A stretch of 64,000 nucleotides of DNA from Nonomuraea fuscirosea (GTDB lineage Bacteria; Actinomycetota; Actinomycetes; Streptosporangiales; Streptosporangiaceae): positions 349,554 through 413,553 of the forward strand of contig NZ_PVNG01000006.1 in NCBI RefSeq assembly GCF_003001935.1. Direction: 5' to 3'. Numbering within the stretch: the first letter of the stretch is position 1; each line of letters opens with the position of its first letter. The notes under the pieces are model-generated. The model did not search any database and was not told where the DNA came from. It was given only the letters and a program-made list of their open reading frames with translations. Shown here piece after piece: positions 7,948 through 16,729 of the stretch. A program made the position numbers and the translations under genes.

Positions 7948-8721
7948 TCAGACGACGGGGATGATGCCGCCGTCCACCCGGTACTGGGCGCCGGTGAGCC
8001 ATCGGCCGCGGTCGCTGGCGAGGAACACGATCAGCTCCGCGACGTCCTCGGGCCGCCCCGGCCGCCCCATCGGGACCTGCAGCCGCTCCACCAGCCGCCG
8101 CTGCACCTCCTCGACGGTCACGCCCTGGTCGTCGGCCAGGTGCTGCAGGTGCTCGGCCGCTCCTTCGGTGACGACGAAGCCCGGCAGGACGCACACCACG
8201 CGTACGCCGCGCGTGCCCACCGCCGTCGCCAGCTCGCGGCTGTAGGCGTTGAGGGCCGCCTTCGACGCCGCGTACGACGCCTCATGGGGCTGGGGGATGT
8301 GGCTGGCGATGGAGGAGACGTGCACCACGACGCCGGAGCCGCGCTCGACCATCCCGGGAACGAGGGCCCGGTCCAGCCGGACCGCGCTGAGCAGGTTCAT
8401 CTCCAGGTCGGCCAGCCATGACGCGTCGGAACGCTCCAGGGTCGGCGCCGGCCGGGACTCGGCCCCGGCGTTGTCGACCAGGACGTCGATGCCCCCGGCG
8501 CTCTCCACCGCGCGCCGCCCGAGCTCGGCCGCCCCCTCCGCGGAGCGCAGGTCGGCGGGGATGAAGGTGGCGGCCAGGTCGTCAGGGGGCGCGGTACGCG
8601 AGGCCGTCAGCACGGTGGCGCCGCCCGCGGCGAAACGGCGCGCCGTGGCCAGCCCGAGCCCGCGGCTCGCGCCGGTCACCAGCACGCGCAGCCCGGTCAG
8701 CTCTTCGTGGTCGATCGTCAT
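7948..8721 (-). CDS. SDR family oxidoreductase
   Basis: The 257-residue SDR starts at ATG 8721. It has VTGASRGLG, DNAGAESRP in the NNAG position, VSSIASH with the catalytic Ser, and YAASKAAL. The C-terminus WLTGAQYRVDGGIIPVV is the common FabG-like end. The gene is divergent from the TetR gene at 8805, and a long inverted repeat separates them. A VOC gene follows. Substrate unknown; FabG-like keto-reduction is a generic guess. Confidence 0.87.
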   Translation of the reverse strand: MTIDHEELTGLRVLVTGASRGLGLATARRFAAGGATVLTASRTAPPDDLAATFIPADLRSAEGAAELGRRAVESAGGIDVLVDNAGAESRPAPTLERSDASWLADLEMNLLSAVRLDRALVPGMVERGSGVVVHVSSIASHIPQPHEASYAASKAALNAYSRELATAVGTRGVRVVCVLPGFVVTEGAAEHLQHLADDQGVTVEEVQRRLVERLQVPMGRPGRPEDVAELIVFLASDRGRWLTGAQYRVDGGIIPVV

Positions 8722-8738
8722 GAGGGTGACTCCTCCGA

Positions 8739-8794
8739 TAAGGTGAACCTGACTCCGGAAACTGTACACACCAAACGGAGTCGGACTCACCTTA
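8739..8794. promoter_or_regulatory. Long inverted repeat, probable TetR operator
   Basis: Arms of 19 bp face each other: TAAGGTGAACCTGACTCCG (8739-8757) and the inverse of TAAGGTGAGTCCGACTCCG (8776-8794). They match at 16 of 19 positions across an 18-bp centre. The repeat fills the gap between the divergent SDR and TetR genes and ends just before the GGGAGG ribosome site of the TetR gene. Confidence 0.65.
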
Positions 8795-8804
8795 GGGAGG
8801 ACTG

Positions 8805-9389
8805 TTGCCGTCACCACGTCCGCTGCGTGCCGACGCCCGCCGCAACCGCGAAGCGCTCCTGGAAGCGGCGCGGGAGGCGTTCCTCGCCGACGAGGACGCC
8901 CACGTGGAGGAGATCGCCCGCCGCGCCGGCGTGGCCGTCGGCACGCTGTACCGCCACTTCGACACACGCGAGGCGCTCGTCGCCGAGGTGTACCGCCAGG
9001 AGGTCGCCGAACTCTGCGCGGCCCCCGCCCGGCTGCTCGCCCAGCACTCCCCCGACGAGGCCCTGCGCGCCTTCCTGCTGCTGCTCGTGGAGCACTCGGC
9101 GGTGAGCAAGGGGATGGGCGAGGCGCTGGAGAGCATCATGGCGACCGACTCGCCGGTCTTCGACGACGCGCGCACCGAGATGGCCCGCGCGCTCGACCAC
9201 CTCCTCGCCACGGGCGCCGCGGCCGGCCTGATCCGCGACGGCGTCAGCGGGCGCGTCGTGCTGCGCGGCCTCGGCGGCATCTGCTCGATGCGCGCGAACG
9301 GCTGGCAGGAGGACGCGATCCGGATCGCCACCATCCTGTACGACGGCCTGCGCCACGAGGCGGCGTCCACGGCGGGATCGCGCCCGTGA
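8805..9389 (+). CDS. TetR family transcriptional regulator
   Basis: The 194-residue protein probably starts with TTG 8805, 4 nt after GGGAGG. The HTH domain covers about residues 10-55 (RADARRNREALLEAAREAFL, then VAVGTLYRHFDTREAL). The C-terminal half, including EVAELCAAPARLLAQHSPDEALRAF, is clearly related to the TetR at 3711-4283. It is divergent from the SDR-VOC pair and is the likely repressor acting at the long inverted repeat upstream. Confidence 0.88.
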   Translation: MPSPRPLRADARRNREALLEAAREAFLADEDAHVEEIARRAGVAVGTLYRHFDTREALVAEVYRQEVAELCAAPARLLAQHSPDEALRAFLLLLVEHSAVSKGMGEALESIMATDSPVFDDARTEMARALDHLLATGAAAGLIRDGVSGRVVLRGLGGICSMRANGWQEDAIRIATILYDGLRHEAASTAGSRP

Positions 9390-9503
9390 CACATCCATGA
9401 CACGGCGCTGACGGGGCGGGGACACAGACGGCCGACAGTGGTGGAGGCCCGGTTCCGGATGACGGGACCGGGGCTTCTCGTACCACAGGAAGGCTGATCG
9501 ATC

Positions 9504-10460
9504 GTGACTGAACGCGTGCGCGTGGCGGTGCTGGCGGGCGGGCCGTCCGCCGAGCACGAGGTGTCGCTGCAGTCGGCGCAGGCGGTGCTGGACGCTCTGC
9601 CGAGGGACCTGTACGAGCCCGTCGCCGTCATCATCGACCGGCAGGGCAGATGGCCGACCCGGCTCGACCGCGACCAGGCGGACGTGGTCTTCCCCGTGCT
9701 GCACGGCCCGTACGGCGAGGACGGCGTCGTGCAGGGACACCTGGAGACGCTGGGCCTCCCGTACGTGGGCTGCGGCGTCCTGGCCTCGGCCGTGGCGATG
9801 AACAAGGTGGCGATGCGGCGCGCGTTCCTCGCGGAGGGCATCCCGATCACCCCGCACGTGTGGTTCACCGAGCACGAGTGGCGCGCCACCACCGACCCCT
9901 GGGGTCTGGTGAAGTCGCTCGACTGGCCGATGTACGTCAAACCGGCCGGCCTGGGCTCATCCATCGGCGTCTCCCGGGTCACCACCATGGACGAGCTGCG
10001 CGCGGGCGTGGAACTGGCGCTCGCCCACGACCGGAAGGTCGTCGTCGAGCAGGAGGTACGCGCCCGCGAGATCATCTGCGGCGTGCTCGGCGACCACGAC
10101 ACGCCCCAGGCGTCGGTGCCCGGCGAGCTCATCGTGCCCGGCGACTGGCTGGACTACGAGGCCAAATACCTCAGCCGGGCCGAGATCGCCACCATCCCCG
10201 CCGAACTGCCGGAACGGGTGGCCGAGGACGTGCGCGAGCTGTCGCTGCGCGCCTTCCGGGCGATCGACGGCTACGGCCTGGCCCGGGCCGACCTCCTCTA
10301 CGAGCAGGACACCGGACGCCTGTGCCTGCTGGAGATCAACACCATGCCCGGCTTCACCGCCCGTTCCGTCTACGCCAGGGCGTGGGCCGCGAGCGGCGTC
10401 CCGTACCCGGAGCTGCTGCGCCGCCTCATCGACCTCGCGTTCGCCAGGAGCGGCTCGTGA
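9504..10460 (+). CDS. ddl: D-alanine--D-alanine ligase-like ATP-grasp enzyme (short type)
   Basis: The 318-residue ATP-grasp ligase keeps Ddl landmarks. These are EHEVSLQSA (Glu for the first D-Ala), YVKPAGLGSSIGVSRV, the omega loop LDYEAKY with the Lys-Tyr pair typical of D-Ala-D-Ala rather than D-Ala-D-Lac enzymes, and LLEINTMPGFTARS. It joins two D-Ala in the cytoplasm for peptidoglycan precursors. At 318 residues it is shorter than the usual actinobacterial housekeeping Ddl. It is coupled to the murF copy (GTGA overlap) and probably represents a second, accessory ligase. The GTG start has AGGAAGG 10 nt upstream. Confidence 0.82.
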   Translation: MTERVRVAVLAGGPSAEHEVSLQSAQAVLDALPRDLYEPVAVIIDRQGRWPTRLDRDQADVVFPVLHGPYGEDGVVQGHLETLGLPYVGCGVLASAVAMNKVAMRRAFLAEGIPITPHVWFTEHEWRATTDPWGLVKSLDWPMYVKPAGLGSSIGVSRVTTMDELRAGVELALAHDRKVVVEQEVRAREIICGVLGDHDTPQASVPGELIVPGDWLDYEAKYLSRAEIATIPAELPERVAEDVRELSLRAFRAIDGYGLARADLLYEQDTGRLCLLEINTMPGFTARSVYARAWAASGVPYPELLRRLIDLAFARSGS

Positions 10461-11793
10461 TCCCCATGACGCTGGGCGAGATCGCCCAGGTCGTCGGCGC
10501 GACGCCGCACGACGTACGGGATCCGCGGGCACGGGTGACGGCGCCCGCGGCGGTCGACTCGCGTGAGGTGGTCGCCGGCGGGCTCTTCGCCGCCACGGCC
10601 GGCGCCCGCGTGGACGGGCACGACTACGCGGGGGTCGCCGTCGCGGCCGGCGCCGTCGCCGTGCTCGCTTCCAGGCCCGTGGGCGTGCCCGCGCTCGTGG
10701 TCGAGGACGTCCAGGTCGCGCTCGGCCTGCTGGCCAGGCACGTGCTCAGCCGCATCGGCCCCACGGTGATCGGCCTGACCGGCTCCGTGGGCAAGACCAC
10801 CACCAAGGACCTGCTGGCCCAGGTGCTCGAACGGCACGCGGCGACGGTCGCCACCGACCGGTCGTTCAACAACGAGCTCGGGCTGCCGCTCACCGTGCTG
10901 CGGGCCGACGCCGGCACCCGCTACCTGGTGCTGGAGATGGGCGCGGGCCGCAAGGGCGACCTGACGTACCTGACCGGGATCGCGCCGCCCCAGGTCGGGC
11001 TGGTGCTCAACGTCGGCAGCGCGCACGTGGAGCGCATGGGAGCCGGGCCCGCCGACATCGCCGAGGCCAAGGGCGAACTGGTCGCGGCCCTTCCCGCGGA
11101 CGGGTTCGCCGTGCTCAACGCCGACGACCCGTACGTCATGGGCATGGCGGGCCGCACCGGGGCGCGGATCGTGCGCTACGGCCGGTCGCCGGAGGCGCCG
11201 GTGCGGGCCGGGGACGTGCGGCCGGCCGCGCCCCCGTCGAGCTCGACCTCATCGGCGAGCACCAGGTGGGCAACGCCGTCGCGGCCGCCGCCGTCGCGAC
11301 CGTGCTCGGGCTGGACGCGGCCGAGATCGCCGCCGGGCTGAACGCGGCCAGGCGGCGATCATCGGGCCGGCTGGAGATCGTCGAACGAGCCGACGGCGTC
11401 ACCGTCGTCGACGACGCCTACAACGCCAGCCCCGAATCCATGCGGGCCGGGCTGCGGGCGGCCAAGGCCCTGGCCGGGAACCGGCGTACCGTCGCCGTGC
11501 TCGGCGCGATGGGACAGCAGGCGGACGCCTCGCGCGCCCGGCACGCGGAGATCGGCCGGCTCGTCGCCGAGCTCGGCTTCGACCTGCTGATCGCGGTCGG
11601 ACCCGGAGATCCGGTCGCGATGGCGGGCGAAGCGGCCGCCTCAGGACGGAACGTGTCCGTCCACGCCGTCGAGGACGTGCCCGCAGCCGTCACGCTGGCC
11701 ACCGCCCTGCTCCGGCCGGGAGACGTCGTGTTCGTCAAGGCCTCCAGCGAGGTCGGCCTCGGGGCCTGCGCCCGCGCGCTGGCCGGCGCCTGA
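10457..11793 (+). pseudogene. murF: MurF-like ligase with internal frameshift/deletion
   Basis: The reading frame from GTG 10457 (or ATG 10466) encodes the MurF N- and central domains, including the P-loop GLTGSVGKTTTKD, RSFNNELGLPLTVL and EMGAGRKGDL. At about 11222-11230 the homology jumps by one frame to APVELDLIGEHQVGNA, and then DDAYNASPESMRAGL and FVKASSEVGL, ending at 11793. A dozen or more residues normally between these parts also seem missing. MurF adds D-Ala-D-Ala to UDP-MurNAc-tripeptide. As written the product would be truncated near residue 295. It could be a real decayed paralogue or an assembly error; an intact murF must exist elsewhere. Confidence 0.8.
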
Positions 11794-11833
11794 CCACCCG
11801 CCTTTCATGCACATCGAAGCGAAACGGAGTTCC

Positions 11834-12556
<723 letters not shown>

Positions 12557-12635
12557 CCTGATCGCCGTTCTGCCGGAACGGCGGGGGCCGAGCGATCGCG
12601 CCCCGCCACCACGAAGGCTCGGGGGCCGACTGACG

Positions 12636-12953
12636 ATGAGCGCGGAAGAGGACTTCGAGCAGGTCGGCGCGGAGCTGGCCGACCTGGGGGTACGGATCTC
12701 CCGGATGATGGGCCGTCCCGCGCTCAAGGACCAGGCGGGGAAGGTGTTCGCGAGCCTCCAGCGCGACGGGGCGATGGTGTTCCGGCTGGTCAGGGAGACC
12801 CCGGAACACGCGGCCGCGCTGCGGCTGGCCGGAGCGTCCCTGTTCGATCCTTCGGGGCAGGGCAGGGAGATGAAGGACTGGGTGGTCGTGCCGCACACCT
12901 CGGCGGGCCAGTGGACCGACCTGGCCGAGGCCGCCCACAGCCGCCCACGCTGA
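12636..12953 (+). CDS. TfoX/YjbR-like small protein
   Basis: The 105-residue protein resembles the TfoX N-terminal/MmcQ-YjbR-type fold. It has the pattern GRPALKDQAGKVFASLQRDG, MVFRLVRETPEHAAALRLAG, LFDPSGQGREMKDW and VVVPHTSAGQWTDLAEAA. Members are small cytoplasmic proteins, some with nucleic-acid-binding proposals, but the function is generally unknown. It stands as a single gene between the racemase and an alpha/beta hydrolase. No catalytic motif is seen. Confidence 0.7.
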   Translation: MSAEEDFEQVGAELADLGVRISRMMGRPALKDQAGKVFASLQRDGAMVFRLVRETPEHAAALRLAGASLFDPSGQGREMKDWVVVPHTSAGQWTDLAEAAHSRPR

Positions 12954-13038
12954 TCTGCGGATGTTCGGCGACTGGCGGGGCTCCCTCGGCTGCTCCTCGC
13001 GGGCCACCGACGCTGAGTCGCTCCGATAATGTGGGCGG

Positions 13039-13620
13039 ATGTTCCCGGACAAGGTCTACGGCGCCTCCACCCGGGTCATCGGCGACCCGGCGCGTACGGC
13101 GCTCCTGCTGCCTGGGCGCGGTTACAACCCCGCCCGGCCGCTGCTCCACCTGGCCCGCAAGGTCCTGCTGAGCCATGACTGGACCGTGCAGGAGATCTGG
13201 TGGGACGTGCCCGGCACGCTCGACCAGGCCGCCGCCCCCGGCTGGGTGGCGGAGCAGACGCGGCTGGCGCTGGCCGCGGAGGAGGCGCCGACCGTGTTGC
13301 TGGTGGGCAAGTCGCTCGGCACCCTCGCCGCGCCCCTCGCCGCCGGACGGGGCCTGCCCGCCGTCTGGATCACCCCGCTGCTCCACATCGAGGACGTGTC
13401 GAGCGCGCTCACCGCGACGGACGCGCCCACGCTGCTCATCGGCGGAACGGCGGACCCGAGCTGGCCCGCGGGGGCGGCGAATCGGACCGGACTGGAATAC
13501 CTGGAGCTGCCCGGCGCCGACCACGGCCTGGAGCTGAGAGGCGACGCGATCGGATCGGCCGAGTTTCTCGTGCGGGTGACCGCGGCCATGGAGGCGTTCG
13601 TGGGCGGCTTGTCCCGCTGA
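13039..13620 (+). CDS. Small alpha/beta-hydrolase
   Basis: The 193-residue compact alpha/beta hydrolase has the strand ALLLPGRGYNPARPLL with an oxyanion-type loop. The nucleophile elbow is GKSLGT (Ser), the acid is in LIGGTADPSW, and the catalytic His is in PGADHGLEL. This is the pattern of short actinobacterial hydrolases without a large lid. The GATAAT/TAATGT element at 13025-13032 lies just before the ATG, consistent with leaderless transcription. Substrate unknown. Confidence 0.78.
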   Translation: MFPDKVYGASTRVIGDPARTALLLPGRGYNPARPLLHLARKVLLSHDWTVQEIWWDVPGTLDQAAAPGWVAEQTRLALAAEEAPTVLLVGKSLGTLAAPLAAGRGLPAVWITPLLHIEDVSSALTATDAPTLLIGGTADPSWPAGAANRTGLEYLELPGADHGLELRGDAIGSAEFLVRVTAAMEAFVGGLSR

Positions 13621-13624
13621 CCCC

Positions 13625-13768
13625 TCAGGAGCCCGGTATCTCGTTGTTGGAGTAGTAGGGCGCCGTGAACGGGAACTCGGTCGCCAGCCAGTGGCGCAGG
13701 GCGTCGTAGAGCTTGACGTAGAAGCCGGCCTCGTAGGCGGCGGGCGTCACCCACCAGCTCACGTCCAC
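13625..13768 (-). pseudogene. C-terminal remnant of an unknown gene
   Basis: A frame of about 47 codons runs from GTG 13768 to TGA 13625. Codon usage is strongly GC3-biased and the composition is protein-like: SWWVTPAAYEAGFYVKLYDA, then LRHWLATEFPF and PYYSNNEIPGS. Coding-like sequence continues upstream in frame to about 13800 without a start codon and then collides with the TetR gene. It looks like the 3' end of a gene whose front has been lost. The family is not recognised. A short intact peptide is an alternative. Confidence 0.45.
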
Positions 13769-13814
13769 GTCATGAGCGAGCAGCTCCTCGGTGACCGGTT
13801 CGGCCGGCCAGCTG

Positions 13815-14408
13815 TCAGCGGCCGGCCGCGGTGGCCTGTGCCTGTTCGGCCAGGGTCCTGGCCAGGTCCACCACGATGGCGCGGCGGCGCGCGACGGCGG
13901 CCTCCTGGTCCGGCTCGTCCAGGATGAGGCGGCGCAGTTGCGGCACGGCGAAGTTCCACGCCACCAGCCCCAGGACGGTGAACAGCCAGTCCTGGGCCGT
14001 CTCCCGGCCCTCCAGGCCCGCCTCCACCAGGCCGTCCACGTGCCCGCGGTAGGACAGCAGGCGTTCCTCCCCGCCCTCGATCCGGTCGCCGGTGGTCTCC
14101 AGCGACTCCCACAGCAGCAGCCGGATCAGCTCCGGGTGCTCCTGGTACCAGTCGAACAGCTGCCCCACCGACTCGGGCAGCGTGCGCGGGTCGAGGGTCA
14201 CCGCGTGGCAGATCTCGTCCATCTTGGCCCGCACGACCAGGCCGAACAGCTTCTCCTTGCCGCCGTAGTAGAGGTAGATCGCCTGCTTGTTGGCCTGCGC
14301 GGCGGCGGCGATGCGGTCGATCCTGGCGCCGGCCAGCCCATGCTCGGCGAACTCGGCGGTGGCGGCCTGAAAGAGCCGCTGCCGGGTCGCCTCCGCGTCG
14401 TATCTCAT
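13815..14408 (-). CDS. TetR family transcriptional regulator
   Basis: The 197-residue protein has a TetR N-terminal domain (EATRQRLFQAATAEFAEHGL, then ANKQAIYLYYGGKEKL). The C-terminal domain with LPESVGQLFDWYQEHPELI is a TetR_C subtype often linked to SDR genes. ATG 14408 is divergent from the SDR gene at 14497. A palindrome TAAACCA-6 nt-TGGTTTA and a degenerate copy lie between, fitting autoregulation and SDR control. Confidence 0.9.
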   Translation of the reverse strand: MRYDAEATRQRLFQAATAEFAEHGLAGARIDRIAAAAQANKQAIYLYYGGKEKLFGLVVRAKMDEICHAVTLDPRTLPESVGQLFDWYQEHPELIRLLLWESLETTGDRIEGGEERLLSYRGHVDGLVEAGLEGRETAQDWLFTVLGLVAWNFAVPQLRRLILDEPDQEAAVARRRAIVVDLARTLAEQAQATAAGR

Positions 14409-14415
14409 GCAGCAA

Positions 14416-14478
14416 TTAAACCATCCAGTTGACTTTCTCGCCCAATCGCGGCAAGGTCTAAACCAACCAGATGGTTTA
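14416..14478. promoter_or_regulatory. TetR operator pair
   Basis: A perfect palindrome TAAACCA-ACCAGA-TGGTTTA spans 14459-14478. A weaker copy starting TAAACCATCCAGTTG lies at 14417-14431, 42 bp away. Each sits close to one of the two divergent start codons (TetR at 14408, SDR at 14497), so one repressor could shut both. Confidence 0.65.
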
Positions 14479-14496
14479 TTTCTGAGAGGGATCATC

Positions 14497-15279
14497 ATGA
14501 CCACGACCACGCTCGCCCCCATGCCGACCGGCTCTCCCCTGCCCGCGGCGCTCGAAGACCGCACTGTGATGATCATCGGCGGCAGCTCCGGCATCGGCCT
14601 GGCCGCCGGCGAGCTGCTGGCCTCGGTCGGCGCCCGAGTCGTCCTCGTGGGGCGCGACAAGGCCCGCCTGGAGACGGCTCTCGACCACGTCCGCGCGACG
14701 CCCGGCGCCTCCGCGCTCGGGATCGCCGCCGACGGAAACGACGAGAGCGCGGTGGAACGAGCCCTCGACCAGGCCGGCCAGGTCGACCACGTCCTCGTGA
14801 CCGCGGGCACCATCGCCGCCGGAGCGCTGCTCGACACGCCGCGCGAGCGGGTCAGCGAGGTGGTGGACGGACGCATCTGGGGTGCGTACGGCGTCGCCCG
14901 CGCCGCCGCCCCCCGCCTGCCCGCCGGCGGTTCGATCACCTTCACCTCGGGCCTCTACCTGATGCGCCCCGTCCCCGGAGCGTCGGCGAGCATCGCCGGC
15001 ATCGGCGCGGTGGAAGGGCTGACCAGGGCACTGGCGGTGGAGCTGGCGCCGCGGCGGCTGCGGGTCAACGCCGTCCGCTACGGAGTGGTCGACACGCCGC
15101 TGGCACGTACGGCGATGGAGCTGGCCGACGACGCGGCGGTGGCGGCCGCGGGAGAGGGATTGCTGATCGGCCGGTTGGGCACGGCGCAGGAGGCGGCCTC
15201 GGCCTCGCTGTTCCTCATGGCGAACAACCTTATGACGGGCACGGTGCTCACCGTCGACGGCGGCCAGGGCCTGGTCTGA
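14497..15279 (+). CDS. SDR family oxidoreductase
   Basis: The 260-residue SDR has the nucleotide motif GGSSGIGLAAGEL and VTAGT in place of NNAG. The catalytic region is unusual: after TFTSGLYLM the canonical YxxxK is replaced by SASIAGIGAVEGL. This resembles the SDR_c11-like proteins that keep the fold but have lost the standard Tyr/Lys pair. The C-terminus TGTVLTVDGGQGLV is typical. ATG 14497 follows GAGAGGG. It is divergent from, and probably repressed by, the TetR at 13815-14408. Confidence 0.82.
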   Translation: MTTTTLAPMPTGSPLPAALEDRTVMIIGGSSGIGLAAGELLASVGARVVLVGRDKARLETALDHVRATPGASALGIAADGNDESAVERALDQAGQVDHVLVTAGTIAAGALLDTPRERVSEVVDGRIWGAYGVARAAAPRLPAGGSITFTSGLYLMRPVPGASASIAGIGAVEGLTRALAVELAPRRLRVNAVRYGVVDTPLARTAMELADDAAVAAAGEGLLIGRLGTAQEAASASLFLMANNLMTGTVLTVDGGQGLV

Positions 15280-15314
15280 TCTCCTGCCGCCGCCGACGGA
15301 TCCGCCACGCGTCC

Positions 15315-16343
15315 TTACGGCAGGTTGAGCTGCCAGGAGACGCCGAAGCGGTCGTTGACCCAGCCGAAGCGGGTGCTGAAGCCGTAGGAGCCGAGCGGCA
15401 TCAGCGCCTGCCCGCCCTCGACGAGCGCGCCGTAGAGCCGTTCGAGCTCCTCCTCGCTGCCGCACGTGACGTAGAGCGACATCGACGGCGTGAACTCGAA
15501 TCCGTGCTTGACGAAGCTGTCGCTGCACAGGTGCTCCTGACCCGCCAGGGTGAAGCGGGCGAGCTTGATCGAGCCCTCCTTGCCCTGCTCGCCGGGGCCG
15601 TAACGGTCGGCGTGGACGACCTTGGCGTCGTCGAACAGCGACACGTAGAAGTTCATGGCCTCCTCCGCGTCGCCCTTCTGGAACATGAGGAAGGGAGCCA
15701 CCTTCTGCAGCGGCGGCGCGGGCGGCGCCGCCTCCTCCTCGGGGGCGTAGAAGGCGGTGGTCCTGGCGACCGCGGCGGCGACCTCGTCGGCCGGCGCGCC
15801 CGCGGCCTGGTGGGCCTCGCCCCAGGCCCGGCAGGCGCCGGTGATGTAGGCGCGGCCCTCGTCGGTCTGGTGGAAGGTGGCCTCGTCGACCCGCTCGCCG
15901 CCCCGCAGGTGCAGAGCCAGGCCGAGCAGCGCCAGGTCCCAGCCGACGCCGACCGAGCCGGGGCCGAACTGTCCCCAGAACTCCGGCGGCACCTCGGCGG
16001 TGTGGCGCAGTTCGAGCTCGGTGCCGCCGTCCTTGCCGGTCAGGCGCACCTCGACCTCGGAGAAGCCGGGGTCGGGGCCGAAGAGCCAGCTGACCTTCAA
16101 CAGGCTGGGCGGCTCACATCGCAGGATCTCGCCACCTGCGTTGCCCTCCAGCTGGTACGTGCCGCCCAGCCGCAGATCGCCGCTGACGGGCAGGAACCAG
16201 CGGGAGAGCCGGTCGCCGTCGGTGCACGCCTGCCAGACGTCCTCGATCTCGGCGTCGTAGTGGCGCCGCAGCACCACGGTCTTGCGTTCGCCGTCGAGCA
16301 GCTCCCTGTGCGCTTCGGCGAGCTCGTCGATGATCTTCCTCAT
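15315..16343 (-). CDS. SRPBCC (AHSA1-like) and PhnB-like VOC fusion protein
   Basis: The 342-residue protein has two modules. Residues 1-165 form an AHSA1/SRPBCC ligand-binding domain (VVLRRHYDAEIEDVWQACTD, WFLPVSGDLRLGGTYQLEGN). After an Ala/Pro/Glu linker near residue 205, the rest is a PhnB-type VOC domain (KVAPFLMFQKGDAEEAMNFY, AGQEHLCSDSF, WVNDRFGVSWQL). Each half is usually a separate protein of unclear function, and both are often co-transcribed with an ArsR regulator. That is the case here, where the ArsR stop overlaps this ATG by 4 nt. The fusion suggests the two domains act on the same ligand (inference). Confidence 0.82.
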   Translation of the reverse strand: MRKIIDELAEAHRELLDGERKTVVLRRHYDAEIEDVWQACTDGDRLSRWFLPVSGDLRLGGTYQLEGNAGGEILRCEPPSLLKVSWLFGPDPGFSEVEVRLTGKDGGTELELRHTAEVPPEFWGQFGPGSVGVGWDLALLGLALHLRGGERVDEATFHQTDEGRAYITGACRAWGEAHQAAGAPADEVAAAVARTTAFYAPEEEAAPPAPPLQKVAPFLMFQKGDAEEAMNFYVSLFDDAKVVHADRYGPGEQGKEGSIKLARFTLAGQEHLCSDSFVKHGFEFTPSMSLYVTCGSEEELERLYGALVEGGQALMPLGSYGFSTRFGWVNDRFGVSWQLNLP

Positions 16344-16690
16344 GTGTCCTCCGTATCGTCTTTCCTGTGGCGTTCTCGCCTGCCGCGGGCCAGCTCCGTC
16401 GCCAGGGCGTCCAGGCGCTGGCTCCAGAACCCGCGAAAGCGTTCCAGCCAGAGATCGACCTCCTGCAGCGGGCCCGGCTCGACGGCGTAGAGCCGCCGGG
16501 TGCCCTCGGCCCGTACGCTGGCGAACCCGTTGTCGCGCAGCACCCGCAGGTGCTGGGAGACGGCAGGCTGGGAGATGCCGAACTCGCGCTGGATGACAGC
16601 GGTCACCTCGCCGGAGCTCTGCTCGCCGCCGGCGAGCAGCTCCAGGATCCGGCGACGCACCGGATCCCCGAGAACGTCGAAAGCGTGCAC
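16340..16690 (-). CDS. ArsR family winged-helix regulator
   Basis: The 116-residue ArsR-type regulator starts at GTG 16690 (MHAFDVLGDPVRRRILELLA). The recognition helix region is FGISQPAVSQHLRVLRDNG and the wing is VRAEGTRRLYAVE. It has no cysteine metal site, so it belongs to the non-metal group that accompanies SRPBCC proteins. Its ATGA overlap with the downstream fusion gene couples their translation. The promoter reads TTGACT-18 bp-AATACT and ends 6 nt before the GTG, so the transcript is leaderless. Confidence 0.88.
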   Translation of the reverse strand: MHAFDVLGDPVRRRILELLAGGEQSSGEVTAVIQREFGISQPAVSQHLRVLRDNGFASVRAEGTRRLYAVEPGPLQEVDLWLERFRGFWSQRLDALATELARGRRERHRKDDTEDT

Positions 16691-16726
16691 GACCGGAGTA
16701 TTTCAGTACACGCTTATATAAGTCAA
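16691..16726 (-). promoter_or_regulatory. Leaderless promoter and palindrome upstream of arsR-type gene
   Basis: On the minus strand, -35 TTGACT (16726-16721) and -10 AATACT (16702-16697) are separated by 18 bp. The palindrome CTTATATAAG (16713-16722) overlaps the -35 and spacer and is a likely ArsR binding site. Confidence 0.55.
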
Positions 16727-16729
16727 TCC

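Noticed and set aside
9504..10460. VanA-type D-Ala-D-Lac ligase
   Set aside because: The omega loop keeps LDYEAKY of D-Ala-D-Ala ligases, and no VanH or VanX neighbours are present.
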